Program-made: the position numbers and the translations under genes
From: Desmodus rotundus
Taxonomy: Eukaryota > Chordata > Mammalia > Chiroptera > Phyllostomidae
Length of the DNA: 64,000 nucleotides
Direction of reading: 5' to 3'
Assembly: GCF_022682495.2 (NCBI RefSeq)
Contig: NC_071398.1
Location: forward strand, 13,212,934-13,276,933
The notes under the pieces: generated by a model
What the model saw: the letters and a program-made list of their open reading frames with translations, nothing else
Told to the model about the DNA's origin: nothing
Database searches by the model: none
Shown here: in pieces, positions 35,448 to 45,855 of the stretch
How positions within the stretch are numbered: position 1 is the stretch's first letter
Layout of the letters: every line of letters begins with the position of its first letter

Positions 35448-35670
35448 TGGAGGTTGACATTTATTGAGCACCTACTATATGCCAGACTATTATTTTAGAC
35501 ATTTAGCATACATCATCTTCTTGAATCCTCACATTAACACTTACAAGGATTATTGAAGCCTACATTATATGAGGGAGAATTACAAAGGAGCCTTGGGGAT
35601 TGTGGAAGCTTACCCCAGGGCACACGGGGAATGGAGAATTCAGGATTCCTGTCCAGGCCGCCTGCTTCCC
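35448..35670 (-). repeat. MIR SINE (antisense)
   Basis: TTGACATTTATTGAGCACCTAC, TATATGCCAGACTATTATTT and TGAATCCTCACATTAACACTT, then AGGGCACACGGGGAATGG and CAGGATTCCTGTCCAGGC, show a nearly full-length antisense MIR. Confidence 0.85.
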
Positions 35671-35959
35671 CAGGCTGCCCCCCTCCCCTCGACATCATCC
35701 CTTCCCACCAGAGCACACTCCCTGCCAGGCTCCATTAGAAGCAACTCCATGAGGCAGAGGCCTTGCTTTGCTGACTGAGGCTGGGGCAGGGTGGGGCCTA
35801 TGAAGCTGATGGACCAGCTACGTCTCTCAGGCTTCTGCACCAGGAGCTGTAGAGACTCTTCCCTGGTGGAGGACAGCCACCCGACAAGATATGGTCCCTG
35901 GAGATGTTCTACATTCCCTTCCCGAAGGGACAAAGGTAGCGTCTGGCCTCTCATGAGGA

Positions 35960-35983
35960 GAACACACTCTCATGAGTGTGTTC
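35960..35983. other. perfect 10-bp inverted repeat
   Basis: Arms GAACACACTC and GAGTGTGTTC are separated by TCAT. It could form a compact hairpin. No repeat family explains it. Confidence 0.75.
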
Positions 35984-36439
35984 ACTGTCTGTCCTCTGTC
36001 CAGTAACATTTGCCAAGCTGTTTACAATTACCCCAGAAACAGCAGGTCCCCCCACCAAAACTAAAAAGTGATCAATTATCTGGGTACCCTTTCACTCTGA
36101 CACTCTGGGCTAGAGCAGAAAAGAGAAATGCACCCCATGTTCTCAGTTAATGGTGACCAAACAGATGACTTGGCAGAGAACAGGACAAAGGACAAAAATA
36201 TTCCCTCTATGCCACAGGAAATGCATAAAGCAAAGCAAAACTCAGAATCGCTGTCAAATGTTCCTGGGTGCTCCCCTGGAGGGATGAACTCCTACTCCAG
36301 GTTTGACTTTGTGATAAGCTTGAAAGCCTTCTTTGCTTTGCCCCTAAATTACCCAGAGCCATTTCATCTCTCTTCCTCAGAAGAATCTCGACAACCCCTT
36401 CGGCACCGCGGAGATGGCAGGGTACAGCAGGAAGAACAC

Positions 36440-36520
36440 GGAATTTGAAACTATTAAACCAGAGATTGGATCTGGCCCTGCCACTTACTACCTGTGTAAC
36501 CCCAGGTGAGTCATCCTCAG
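36440..36520 (+). repeat. MIR SINE 5' fragment
   Basis: GATTGGATCTGGCCCTGCCA, then CTTACTACCTGTGTAACCCC and AGGTGAGTCATCC, is the sense MIR box-B region and the segment after it. Confidence 0.6.
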
Positions 36521-36679
36521 GAGTCTTACAGGTGAGGCACACACAAGAAAATGTATGTGTAAGCATTTTGAAAGCTCTCAGGGACTCTATAATTTAAAAG
36601 GAAAAAAAAGTAAATTTTGGGTCATATCATTAGGATGCGCTGTGGAACGTGAACGTCACGGAAGAACGCAGTGATACAT

Positions 36680-36905
36680 AGAATCACACTCCCCTTCACT
36701 GAGCACCTACCAATTGCCAGATGTTGCGCCACAAGCCTTACCTCCGTCCAAGGAGGCGTTATCTGCCTGGCCATTTCCCAGATGGGGGCGCTGCGGCTCA
36801 GAGGAGGCGATTTGCTCACAGTAACAGAGCTGGCAAATGGCAGTTAGGGCTCCCATCCCAGAAGGTCTGACCGGGCGGTCCAGGGACCTTTCCGCTGTAC
36901 CACAT
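36680..36905 (-). repeat. MIR SINE (antisense)
   Basis: CACTGAGCACCTACCAATTGCC, CCAGATGGGGGCGCTGCGGC, TCAGAGGAGGCGATTTGCTC and ACAGTAACAGAGCTGGCAAA follow the antisense MIR order. Confidence 0.8.
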
Positions 36906-37311
36906 CAGCATCTCATCAGAACCCAGCTGGAAACCCGATGCCAGCCGACACCGGGGACAGAAGGAGGAACAAATGATGCTGGGTGGCACTGCTCATTTCC
37001 TGCCTGGCACATCGTACAGGTGGGCGTGCGGATGGATTGCTCTAGATGCGTCTGTCTGCGGCCTCAGCACCACCCTTTGCAGCGGGGTCACCTCTGCCCA
37101 CGGGGCACAGAAAGACACTAGCAAGGCAGGAAACTTTTGCTTGCATTTTGAGCTGTCTCCCCCTCCCCGTGTTCTCTGCAGCTTGCTGCACTGGAACACT
37201 CAGGCTTTTCCATGCGTTCCTTACAGACAAAGACAAAATGAGTACTGCAAAAATTGGTGAGTTTTTGAGTCAGGTCTATAGGCTGGTCATTTTATTGGGC
37301 CGATATGGATT

Positions 37312-37790
37312 TCCTGGAGGTTTTAAAAGTTAAATGTATTGCGGTGACATTGGTTAATAGGGTCATGTAGGATCATCTGTGATACCTGGTCTGTATATTG
37401 CATTGGGTTCCCACCACCCACAGTTAAAACACCTTCCGTCGGCTTATGTTTGGCCCCCTTCACCCCCGACCCCCTTCCCTCTTGGAACCACCACACTGTG
37501 GTCTGTGTTGTGAGTCTCAGTGTCACACCCACCTAGAGTGGAACCACACGGATGGACCTAGAGAAGAGCACGCTAAGCAAGATGAGTCCTGGTTTCGGGA
37601 ACACGGAAAGGTTACAATGACCCCACCATCGAGGGGAAGCGGGCGATGGGTGTGGCCCCCTTCTGCGCTGTTGTGGACCTAGTGTGTACTCTTTCATACC
37701 ACGTTACTCTCTCCCTGTGAAGACTGAGCCCCTCCCCCCTCTTATTCTTTGCCGAGGATCCCAGCCCCCTTCCCCCCTCTCGTAATACCC
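37312..37790 (-). repeat. L1 LINE 3' end (antisense) with apparently inverted 5' part
   Basis: 37312-37525 reads as antisense L1 3' UTR: TGTATTGCGGTGACATTGGT, TAATAGGGTCATGTAGG, GGGTTCCCACCACCC, CGTCGGCTTATGTTTGG, CACCACACTGTGGTCTGTG. From about 37535, CACGGATGGACCTAGAGAAG, then AGCACGCTAAGCAAGATGAG, reads in the opposite, sense L1 orientation. That is the arrangement left by twin-priming. 5'-truncated, no coding capacity. Confidence 0.55.
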
Positions 37791-37834
37791 TGGAAGAACC
37801 TAAAGCACTGCTTTAACTTTTTCAATTATTTCAT

Positions 37835-37955
37835 ATGTCCAACTGCTAGACTCTAGTCCCAGAAGGCAGGACTATTGCCTTTACGTCTCTGGATCCTAGT
37901 CCACTGTACAGAGTCTGGCCCATAAATGTTTGCTGAATGTATGGAATAGGTGAGT
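37835..37955 (+). repeat. L2 LINE 3' end
   Basis: GTCCCAGAAGGCAGGACTATTG, then AGAGTCTGGCCCATAAATGT and TTGCTGAATGTATGG, is the sense L2 tail. Confidence 0.65.
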
Positions 37956-38499
37956 AAGCTGTAATAATTAGGGTTAGCTTTTGCTCGTAAGAAACCTATG
38001 CCTTACTTACCAGGCAGTCACAGGGTCATGCTTCGGTTTTAAGGGCCTTCCTGCGGTTTGGGGGCTTCTGCCTGAGGCCGGGGCTGTTCCCAGAGGCCCC
38101 CTTCTGCAGGTCATTTCGGTTGCCTGACACGTCAGCTGCATAACGGGATGTACAAATGGCAGAGGCTGAAAGTAAGTAAAAAGCCTTTCCTACACACATC
38201 ATTCCACCAGAGATTGGTGCGGCAATTTTCAGGGTGAAATAGAAGGGAGAAATTGATGAGATAAAATATAAAATCAGAGGGAAAAAAAGTTTCCCTACGT
38301 ATCGTAAGGACCCTTGCAGTTACTGTTACTGCCAAATGAACGTTCCCATTTTCTTGGAAGAGTCCGTTGTGCGGCACTGGGCATGTCACCAAGGTGCAAT
38401 TTGGTCAGCGCTAAGTGGTGCTGTAGAGCTTGGGGTCCAGAATGGACTTTTAACAGGAACAATAAAACAGCATGATAGAACTTTTCTAACTCCATGAAG

Positions 38500-38790
38500 T
38501 GAAATATCGATCCCGGAGTTGAAAATGCGGCCCCCGGTTCATCATTGTGCGATTATCCAGATTCCTGGCAGGCCAAATGAGCCCTCCACCAGCTGATGAA
38601 TCTCAGGTACATTCTGTGTCGCATTTTCACTGTTTTCCAGCAATTCTCAGACACACTTGATTTACTTTTTTTTCCTTTCATATTTGAATTTCCATGATAG
38701 CAGAATGCTTTGGATCTTAATTAGCTATCATTACCTGTCCATTTATTAAAAGTTGCCGAACAGGGATCAATAGCTTAGGAGAGAAAGATC
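38500..38790. promoter_or_regulatory. candidate conserved noncoding element (enhancer-like)
   Basis: Unique sequence with homeodomain and related motifs: TCTTAATTAGCTATCATTAC, CCATTTATTAAAAG, GTGCGATTATCCAG, plus the E-box in CACCAGCTGATGAA. No repeat similarity or coding frame. Inference from motif density and preserved texture. Confidence 0.35.
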
Positions 38791-38951
38791 CCCATGACAA
38801 TAAAAACTCTCACTCTGGATAGGAAGAAGCTTTATTAATACCATAACCAATTTATTTTGCTTCCTAAAATAAATTCACAAGAGTCATATGTGGAAAAATC
38901 TATGTCTAAATAAGTCTAAAGGAGCTCTTTCCGTGAGTTTAGGAAACCAGA

Positions 38952-38970
38952 GAGTGATGAGACATCACTC
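38952..38970. other. perfect 8-bp inverted repeat
   Basis: GAGTGATG and CATCACTC flank AGA. Short; may be chance. Confidence 0.6.
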
Positions 38971-39589
38971 GTTTAATTGGCAAAAGTCTTTCTTTTTGAG
39001 TTGTACTTGTAATAATGTACACCTTAAAATCGACAGTTCCTGGGTACAGTGACATCAACTGTGCACTGGATACAACCACCAGAATTCAAGTCGATGGAAC
39101 CTACTCCCAAGTCAACAGTGCAAACCCGGCTAGAGGAGTGACCTAAACCCCTTTCTGCAAGCAATTACTTTCAATATCCAATATTTAGAAAGAGAAAATG
39201 TTTAAAGTTTTATTTCATGGATTATAGAAACTCAAGTGACACCAGGCAAAAGTGGAACTCACCGATGTTCCAGTGACGATCCCAGGAAAAAGGTAACAGT
39301 ACCTGGGTAAATGCGTCTCCCTTGACCCCTGACCACATGAGGCGCCTAAGCAGAGCTCCCCAGGTGGCAGGTGAAGCGACTGCGCAAGGTTGGTCCTGAC
39401 GCTGCAATCACTTACACGTTTGTTTTCAACCTAAAACAGCGCTTACACAACCAGAAACGTGAGAGAAAGAAACATATGCACATAAACACCAGCGGGTCAC
39501 AAATCTTCAAATGACCTCAGTCCACTTCAGCATCCATCCAGGGCCTCCTTGCTCTTGGTGTCCTGCCTGGAAAAATCTCCTGCCCACAA

Positions 39590-39700
39590 ACCCTATCACC
39601 CAACTCCACAGACAAGAAAACTGAAGCCGAAAGGTTGAAGTGCTTTGTCCAAGGTCACATGGCTGACGGGGGAGGTGGGAACCAAATCAAGTTCTGTGAG
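39590..39700 (-). repeat. MIR SINE fragment (antisense)
   Basis: CAGACAAGAAAACTGAAGCC, then TTTGTCCAAGGTCACATGGC and GAACCAAATCAAGTTCTG, is the antisense MIR core and box-B part. Confidence 0.75.
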
Positions 39701-40072
39701 ACCCACAAACGGCTCTCTTTCTACATGGGACACTGTTTCAAAGTGCATCCATGGAGGAAATGGTGCCCCGCTCTTCTGAAAGGGACGACATTAGGGAAAA
39801 CAGCAAAGATAAGGACAGAGTTAAACGCCTTTAACGGAAAACATCAGCAGTGATGTTTTAGCCCTCTGGACAACAGAGGGCTAATGCCTCCATGGCTTTG
39901 CCTGTGGCTGGACTGGTCCCCTCCTTCAATATCCCACCTTTTCCTTGGGTGTCTCCTACTCACGAAATTGAGCTTCTGCATGGGCATTGTTTATCCAGAA
40001 AGACTCTAGTCTTTCGAGTGAGTGGTTTCTTCCTCTCTACTTCCCTGGGCCCAGTGTTTTCCTTTTATCTTT

Positions 40073-40285
40073 TTTTTTTTTTTAAGATTTTATTTATTTA
40101 TTTTTAGACAGAAGGGAAGGGAAGGAGAAAGAGAGGAGGAGAAACATCAGTGTGTGGTTGCTTCTCACATGGCCCCCACTGGGGACTTGGCCTGCAACCC
40201 AGGCATGTGCCCTGACTGGGATTCAAACCTGTGACCCTTTGGTTCACAGCCCAAGCTCAATCCACTAAGCCACACCAGCCAGGGC
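40073..40285 (-). repeat. Ves SINE (antisense) with 13-bp target duplication
   Basis: It starts with a T run (reverse poly-A) and AAGATTTTATTTATTTATTT. It continues through AACATCAGTGTGTGGTTGC, CCCCACTGGGGACTTGGCC, ATTCAAACCTGTGACCC and TTGGTTCACAGCCCAAGCTC, and closes CACACCAGCCAGGGC. TCCTTTTATCTTT lies on both sides (40060-40072 and 40286-40298), a perfect duplication that proves insertion and fixes both edges. This is the clearest bat-lineage marker in the window. Confidence 0.95.
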
Positions 40286-40324
40286 TCCTTTTATCTTTAT
40301 GTCATTGCATCTCACATGATCAAA

Positions 40325-40735
40325 TGGTCCATTAGACAGTGAGCTCCCCGGGACAGGGAACAGCCTTTTTATCTTTAGATCCCCTAACACTAGGATTGAT
40401 GCGTGAATGAATACATGCATTGTGTAGGCTGCTAAGTATCACTTCCTACAGGAAGTCCGACCTGATCACCTAGGCCTAGGTGGGATCCCATTATTTCCTC
40501 GTGGTGCATCCCATCGTTCCCCACTGCAGCACCTGTCGCAGTTGAAATTCAGTAACTACGTGTGTGATAATTGGTTCGATGATTGTCTCCCCCACTGGGC
40601 AACTCCCTAAGAGCAGGGACCACTTACGGCTTTCTGACTACTCTTTGCTCAGCACGTGACATAGTGCCATTAAGCTCAAAACTTTTGTTGGACAAAAGAA
40701 AAAGAATAAGTGAATGAATGAGTAAATAATAATTC
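40325..40735 (+). repeat. L2 LINE 3' region (two pieces)
   Basis: 40325-40420 (GACAGTGAGCTCCCCGGGAC .. GCGTGAATGAATAC) and 40440-40735 (AGGAAGTCCGACCTGATCAC, GCAGCACCTGTCGCAGTTG, CTCCCCCACTGGGCAACTCC, TAAGAGCAGGGACCACTTAC, GTGAATGAATGAGTAA). The second is a well-ordered L2 3' UTR with its TGAATGAA tail. Two tails mean two insertions. Confidence 0.75.
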
Positions 40736-40739
40736 CTTT

Positions 40740-42385
40740 CTTTCTGCTTTTGGGGTTAAATGGGGACCATGCTCACAAGATAACTCATGTCCATCATTCT
40801 GGTTTCCCCATCCTGCTAACTTTTCCACCATGCAGCTGCTTTTGCAAAGAATCTCTGAACTCCCCTCTTCTAAAACGTGCAAGCTTGCTGTTGGGAACAC
40901 CCACTCTGCAAACACACCAACTCCCTCTGAGTAATCGCATTGATTTGGAATTAACGGCCATTCAGATACCTCATTGAAGATACCATCTGGGATGTTACTG
41001 CTCTTCGGAGGTAGATCATATTCTGAGAAAATCTGTCAAAATGTAGAAATCACTCATCAAAATGGCCAATGCAGAAGCTAGCTGCACTTCACCAGGAAGC
41101 AGAGTGATGATGCAGGTTTCATCCCCCTACATAAGACACAGGAGGAGGAAGGATTGTTTCTTCCTTCTGTTTTCAAGGGTCAAGAGAAATCGAAAGGCTA
41201 GGCGTGTGCCCAGAATGGTCCTGGACTCCTTTGCTCATTGGAGACATCTCATTGAAAACAAACACTTCTCAAGATTATCTCTGGTCTTTAGGGCAATGTG
41301 CTTAGGCAGAATTGGGTTTTATTTATTACCTGGCCATTAGACTTTGCCTATTTCCCTGGTGTAAATAGTCCCACCACATCCTATTTCAAGCTACCAAAAT
41401 GTCTGAATATGGAACAATTGAATCTTGCAAGTTAATACAAGCCAGGTTCAACAAACCACAAGAGGAACATGTTCATATCTTACCTGCCCTCCTTCCGGGT
41501 CGGTGCCAGGTCTTAACTGTGCCTGGAGAAACCCAAAATACAAGCATCTTGGTAGGTGGTCGCCCTTGCCTCCTCCCGATTCATGTGGAACAGCTGGTGG
41601 TACCCAAATGCCACCTGCTTCCACATCGTCCCTTTCGCCTCCATGGCCCACGGACATCCCTCTGTGAGCAGCACGCCATTGTCATTCTAGGGCGATCCAG
41701 TGTTATTTGGCAGGTACTTTTGAATTGAAAATAACATTTGAAAAGGATTATCCCAGGCCAAGTCATCAACTGCTGTGTACTCATTGAATTTAAAACAATG
41801 CAAGATTGATTACCTTTGTAGTCCATGCAAATTACGAATGGCATCGGTATTTAATTCTCAGTATTTGACTTCACCTCCAAGGGCTTCACAATTATGGGTT
41901 TTAAATCGAGAGCCTGGACTTTTTTGCTCTTTTATTTTTTATCAAATCAAGTTACATGTGTACATACACTCTCCTTCAGAAAACAAAAAAGAAAAATTTT
42001 GTTTGAGGTATAACTAATAATCCTAAATGCTTAGGAAAAAAAAAAAAGACAAAGCACCTTATGAAACCACCTCAGTTCTCTGAGACTGCGGACTTTTTCA
42101 CGGCACCTATAATAAAATGTCACGGCTGTGCTGGGGTTTTCCCATCTCTGACAGAAGGGTTTACCTCTTCCCAGCGCCGAACTGAATACACACTCATTCT
42201 CAGCTTGGCCTAGTGGACGTACCGCCTTTGCACCTACTTCAGAGAATATCACAGACGTTACATTAGTTTACCAAATAGCCTTTCACATACATAAACATTC
42301 CTTAAGGATGTTACAGTCTATGACCTTGGACATGGATGAGGGTATGAAAGGGACACTTTCTTGAACATGGCATGGGGGAGTGGGG
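40740..42385. other. unannotated noncoding sequence
   Basis: No recognised repeat apart from an A run near 42035. ORFs up to 109 codons (41399-41728) have overlapping counterparts on the other strand and no features. Confidence 0.45.
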
Positions 42386-42389
42386 TGGG

Positions 42390-42600
42390 AGTGCTAGTAT
42401 TTGTATAGCATTTACTGGATCCCCAAGCAGTACTCTGAGCACTACATAAATCGTCACAGTGTATTACGGCAATATTTTAGAAAGACATGTTATCTCCCTC
42501 ATTTTGAAATGCAAAAACAAATGCTGAACCGCCATGAAAACTTTCCCAGCATGGCACAGCTAAAAACAGGCAAGGCAGGATTTGAAACGGGGTCCTTTGG
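42390..42600 (-). repeat. MIR SINE (antisense)
   Basis: GCTAGTATTTGTATAGCATT, CTCTGAGCACTACATAAATC and AGCATGGCACAGCTAAAAAC, then GGCAGGATTTGAAACGGG, preserve the antisense MIR order. A 15-base A run follows at 42605. Confidence 0.65.
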
Positions 42601-43094
42601 CTGCAAAAAAAAAAAAAAAGCATCTCTTTCTCTGCCACCTCACCCTGCCTCATGACAGCCCAAAGAACAGCCTGGAAGCATGTCTCCCCCTCTCCATCTA
42701 TTTCAAGTCAAAAACAAAGGCACCTTCTGTCTCCACCTTGTCTAAAACTTGAACTCGAGGTGATGTCATGGAATAGTTGAATTAAATCAGCACAGATTTA
42801 TTAAAGTCTTACTTCATTAGGAAAGCGTTGCTGGGTGTAAAGTAACTTCAGAGTCCTTCCTGGTGGGAAAGCTGACTCCTCTGAGCAGAGAGAGGCCGCG
42901 AGTAAGGAGACAGATTCCATCACAGCCAGACCTGAGCTCCTCCCCTCGTCCCCAGGGGCCCAGCTTGCTCTGCTCACATCAGAGCCATCCTACTCTTCTT
43001 CCTCCTCCTTCATACTCCCCATTCAACTTCCAAGTCATCTGGAGCCCGCCTATGCCTTCGCTTCTACATCCACTCATACCCCCCCTACCCCACC

Positions 43095-43185
43095 ATCACC
43101 ACTACCCTTTCCCCAACACCGGGTTCATTATTGCTTGTCTGGACTATCTAAATGACTTTTAAGCAGACTTTCCTCTTTATGTCCT
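43095..43185 (+). repeat. possible L2 LINE fragment
   Basis: ATTGCTTGTCTGGACTATCT, then AAATGACTTTTAAGCAG, resembles the sense L2 segment around CTGGATTATTGCAATAGCCTCC. Short. Confidence 0.35.
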
Positions 43186-43689
43186 TTTACACCGACTCCC
43201 AAATAAGTCTCGTGTTTACAAATTCAACTTTCATGATGACGCTCCCATCTCCAAATAATTTACAGACTTCAAAAAAATTTAAGAAAGTGTTTTCTCCAAA
43301 TAAAACCTTACTTAGAAACCTAGAAAATAGAAAAGTGAGAGCAGACCCTCTCTAGTTTAGATTTGAGAAGTGGGGGGGTCTTTGTTCCTTGAAATCCTAT
43401 CCTCACGTCCCATGGCAGCCCCGAGGCACCTCAGTGGAACACTACCCCAACACGGAGCAGTTTGGGATCCCTGCCTCAATATTTGAGGCCCTTCAGCCCT
43501 TTTGTCTGACGGCTGGGGAGCCACCCCAGAAGGTGGTTTTGGAGTTGCTACATTCATGCTCAGCAAGTGCGGTTTGTTTACTTACTGTTTCAATCCTCTA
43601 CCCATTTGTGAACTTCAAGCATCCATTTCTTTGGGCTTCTCTGCCCTGTGTTTTCCTATGCCCTATCTCTAGTCATGCTCTCCAGCTAT

Positions 43690-43965
43690 TTTTTTCAGCC
43701 TAAAATCTCTTTCCCACCTAATTCCTATGCGTGCAATCCGGTCCCTCCTCCAAGGCTGACTGCCTCTCAGATTATCATCCCTCCTACCTGGGAAATGGTG
43801 TAGAATCTTCCCTGGGCCCCTCCTAGGACCGCGTTGCATCATTAATTGTGCTACTTTATTTCGTCACTCCCACCCCATGCTGAATGTGAGTCACTTTTGC
43901 CCCTGCCACTGTCCCTTCCTACCGTACTAGCTTCTCTGTAGATGTTGAATAAATGAATATAAGCT
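43690..43965 (+). repeat. L2 LINE 3' end
   Basis: CCTCCTCCAAGGCTGACTGC, GAATCTTCCCTGGGCCCC, TAATTGTGCTACTTTATTTC, CATGCTGAATGTGAG and the tail GTTGAATAAATGAAT follow the sense L2 order. Confidence 0.65.
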
Positions 43966-44219
43966 ACACCATCCCTTGAAATGATGGTTCAGTGCCACAT
44001 CTTTGGCATTGCCTACTGCTGAGTTAATCGAGGGTGTCTACGACAATGAGATACCCCCAGATGTCCTTCGAGGGCTAAAACGGCATAAAAATGGAAGAAC
44101 CCCACTTGTCAGAGTGTTTCCGATGGAATCATCCTGCGCTGTGTGTCGGCCTCATTTTGCTTCAGGGTGTATTTCAGTCCTGTTGTTCACCTCGAGTTTT
44201 CCTCCAGGAGGTGCTGACC

Positions 44220-44490
44220 TCCGTGCTACTGTTGTCGCAGCCAGTGGGCAAGGAAATCCAGCCATAGCTCTGAGTCTGCTTCCACTACGCCCCCTACCTC
44301 CTCAGTCCTGCCCGAGTTCAGGCGCTGGCCCGTCTCACCTGGGTTACTGGGTCAGCCTGCTAAGAGTTCCGTGGCCTCAGCTCTCCTCTTCTAGGGCATC
44401 CATCTCGCCCCATGAGAGGGATTTTATAAAACAGGGATGTGACCACATTCTTTATCTGATTCTTTCTTAAAAGCCATAAATAGCCACTTT
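44220..44490 (+). repeat. L2 LINE fragment
   Basis: CACCTGGGTTACTGGGTCAGC, then ATTTTATAAAACAGGGATGT and GACCACATTCTTTATCTGAT, fits the L2 segment before the 3' UTR. It overlaps a 155-codon ORF (44003-44470) that is therefore mostly repeat. Confidence 0.5.
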
Positions 44491-45206
44491 TCCCAAATGG
44501 GATCCACAGGGTGTCATCAGAAGCCCTGAGTCAGTTGCTTGCTAAAATGCAACCTCCCGAGCTCCGTCCAGGACCTAACGATCCCCAGGAAGGCACACCT
44601 GTCAGTAACTCCCAGGGTGATGTCTATGCACCCAGAAGATCAGACACCCCAGACTTAAACAAGGGTCAGGGGTCCCTTTCCCATCCCCTGGCTGCAGCGT
44701 GCGGTGTTCGCACCTCTGCCCTTGTGCATGCTGTTGCCTGTGGACTTGTTACAGAGCAAGGCCAGGGGGTGGTTCACGATAAATTATTACAGAAAGGATT
44801 CCCCCTTTCTGTCTCTGGAGGTTCCTTCCCCCACGCCCACCTGCTAGGTTCGCAATGCCCGCCGCCAGAGGAAAGACGTCTCTCAATGCCAGAGACTGGT
44901 GAAAAGGAAAGGAATTGTTTATTTAAAAGTTACACAAACTCAGAGTAATGGCTTAATGTCTTCAATAAGATACTAAAATCCTTTGGAACACCCACAGATG
45001 CACAGTCCTTCCCTCTCCCTATGCCCAGTCCGGGGTACCGTGTCTCAGGAAAGGAAGTAGAAGTCCGTGATTCAGGCTCCCGGCACCATCAGCTGTGTGG
45101 CTGCTGCGATCTCCAGTTAATCCAAAGCCATGTGGCACCTTCTCATGGCCCACCAGCAAGAGTCCTCTCTCCCCTTTTCTTCCCGGCAAAGTCTCTCCTG
45201 CTGCCT

Positions 45207-45540
45207 AAGCCGCATGGCAAAAAGAAGCACTCCAAAACCTCGTGGTCCTCTCTACTCTCCTTCAGAACCGCATGGTCCTCTCTTTACTTCACCAAAGCTG
45301 CCTGATCCTGGCCCTCTTCCTTTCCCCTCAGAACCTCGTGGTACTCTCCTCTTTTACTTCAGAACCACATGGACCTCTATCTATCTACTTGCTAGAACCT
45401 TGTGGTTCTCCCATTTACTTCAGAGCCGCGTGGTCTACTCTCTATTTACTTCGGAGCCATGTGGTCTACTCTTTTCTCCCCCAAAACCTTGTGGTCCTCC
45501 TCTCCCCATCTCAGAACCGTGTGGTCCTCTTCCTTTATGG
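45207..45540. repeat. about eleven ~30-bp tandem units in the LTR
   Basis: Each unit centres on an AACCNYRTGG-type core followed by a pyrimidine-rich arm (TCCTCTC..TTACTTC). Cores start at 45207, 45236, 45266, 45295 (decayed), 45332, 45363, 45396, 45424, 45455, 45485 and 45515, with spacing 28-37 and most near 30. Units vary mainly as CG/CA/TG in the core, the pattern of CpG decay. There are no unique spacers, so it is not a CRISPR-like array. Confidence 0.85.
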
Positions 45541-45812
45541 CTGCCACACCTAGGTTTAAATCCCAGCACCCATCTTCCTTTGCAGCCCCATTTCTGACTC
45601 CTCCTACAGTCAGCTACACCTGCCAGCAACGCCGTATTCTTCCAGCTTTACTGGGCTGCCATAGTAAGTCTGGGCAGGTGTGGCCCCACAGCACGGAGCC
45701 AATCATCTCCACGCTCTCACGCAGGTGCTGTAACCAGGGGGAGCTGCTTCCCAGTCCCATCAAGGGTGGAAGTCACTCCCATCTCCCTGGCTCAAAGCAG
45801 GGCCACAGCTAC

Positions 45813-45855
45813 TTAACATATCTATGAAACCAGTTAAAGGTTATAGATATGTTAA
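45813..45855. other. 13-bp perfect inverted repeat in LTR copy A
   Basis: TTAACATATCTAT and ATAGATATGTTAA enclose a 17-base loop. The matching place in copy B (59307-59353) keeps 12-bp arms. Confidence 0.85.

Noticed and set aside
44003..44470. 155-codon ORF whose first ~50 residues look somewhat protein-like
   Set aside because: The second half is an L2 fragment, and I recognise no family in the first part. An exapted exon cannot be excluded, but nothing supports it.
45207..45540. Regular ~30-bp repeats considered as a CRISPR array
   Set aside because: There are no unique spacers between identical repeats; units are contiguous and diverged, and the host is a mammal.
45130..45827. Several overlapping ORFs (103-155 codons) with proline-rich, repeating protein sequence
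   Set aside because: They come from the ~30-bp tandem array inside an LTR. A period near a multiple of three keeps frames open, and the element reads on the other strand. No gene.
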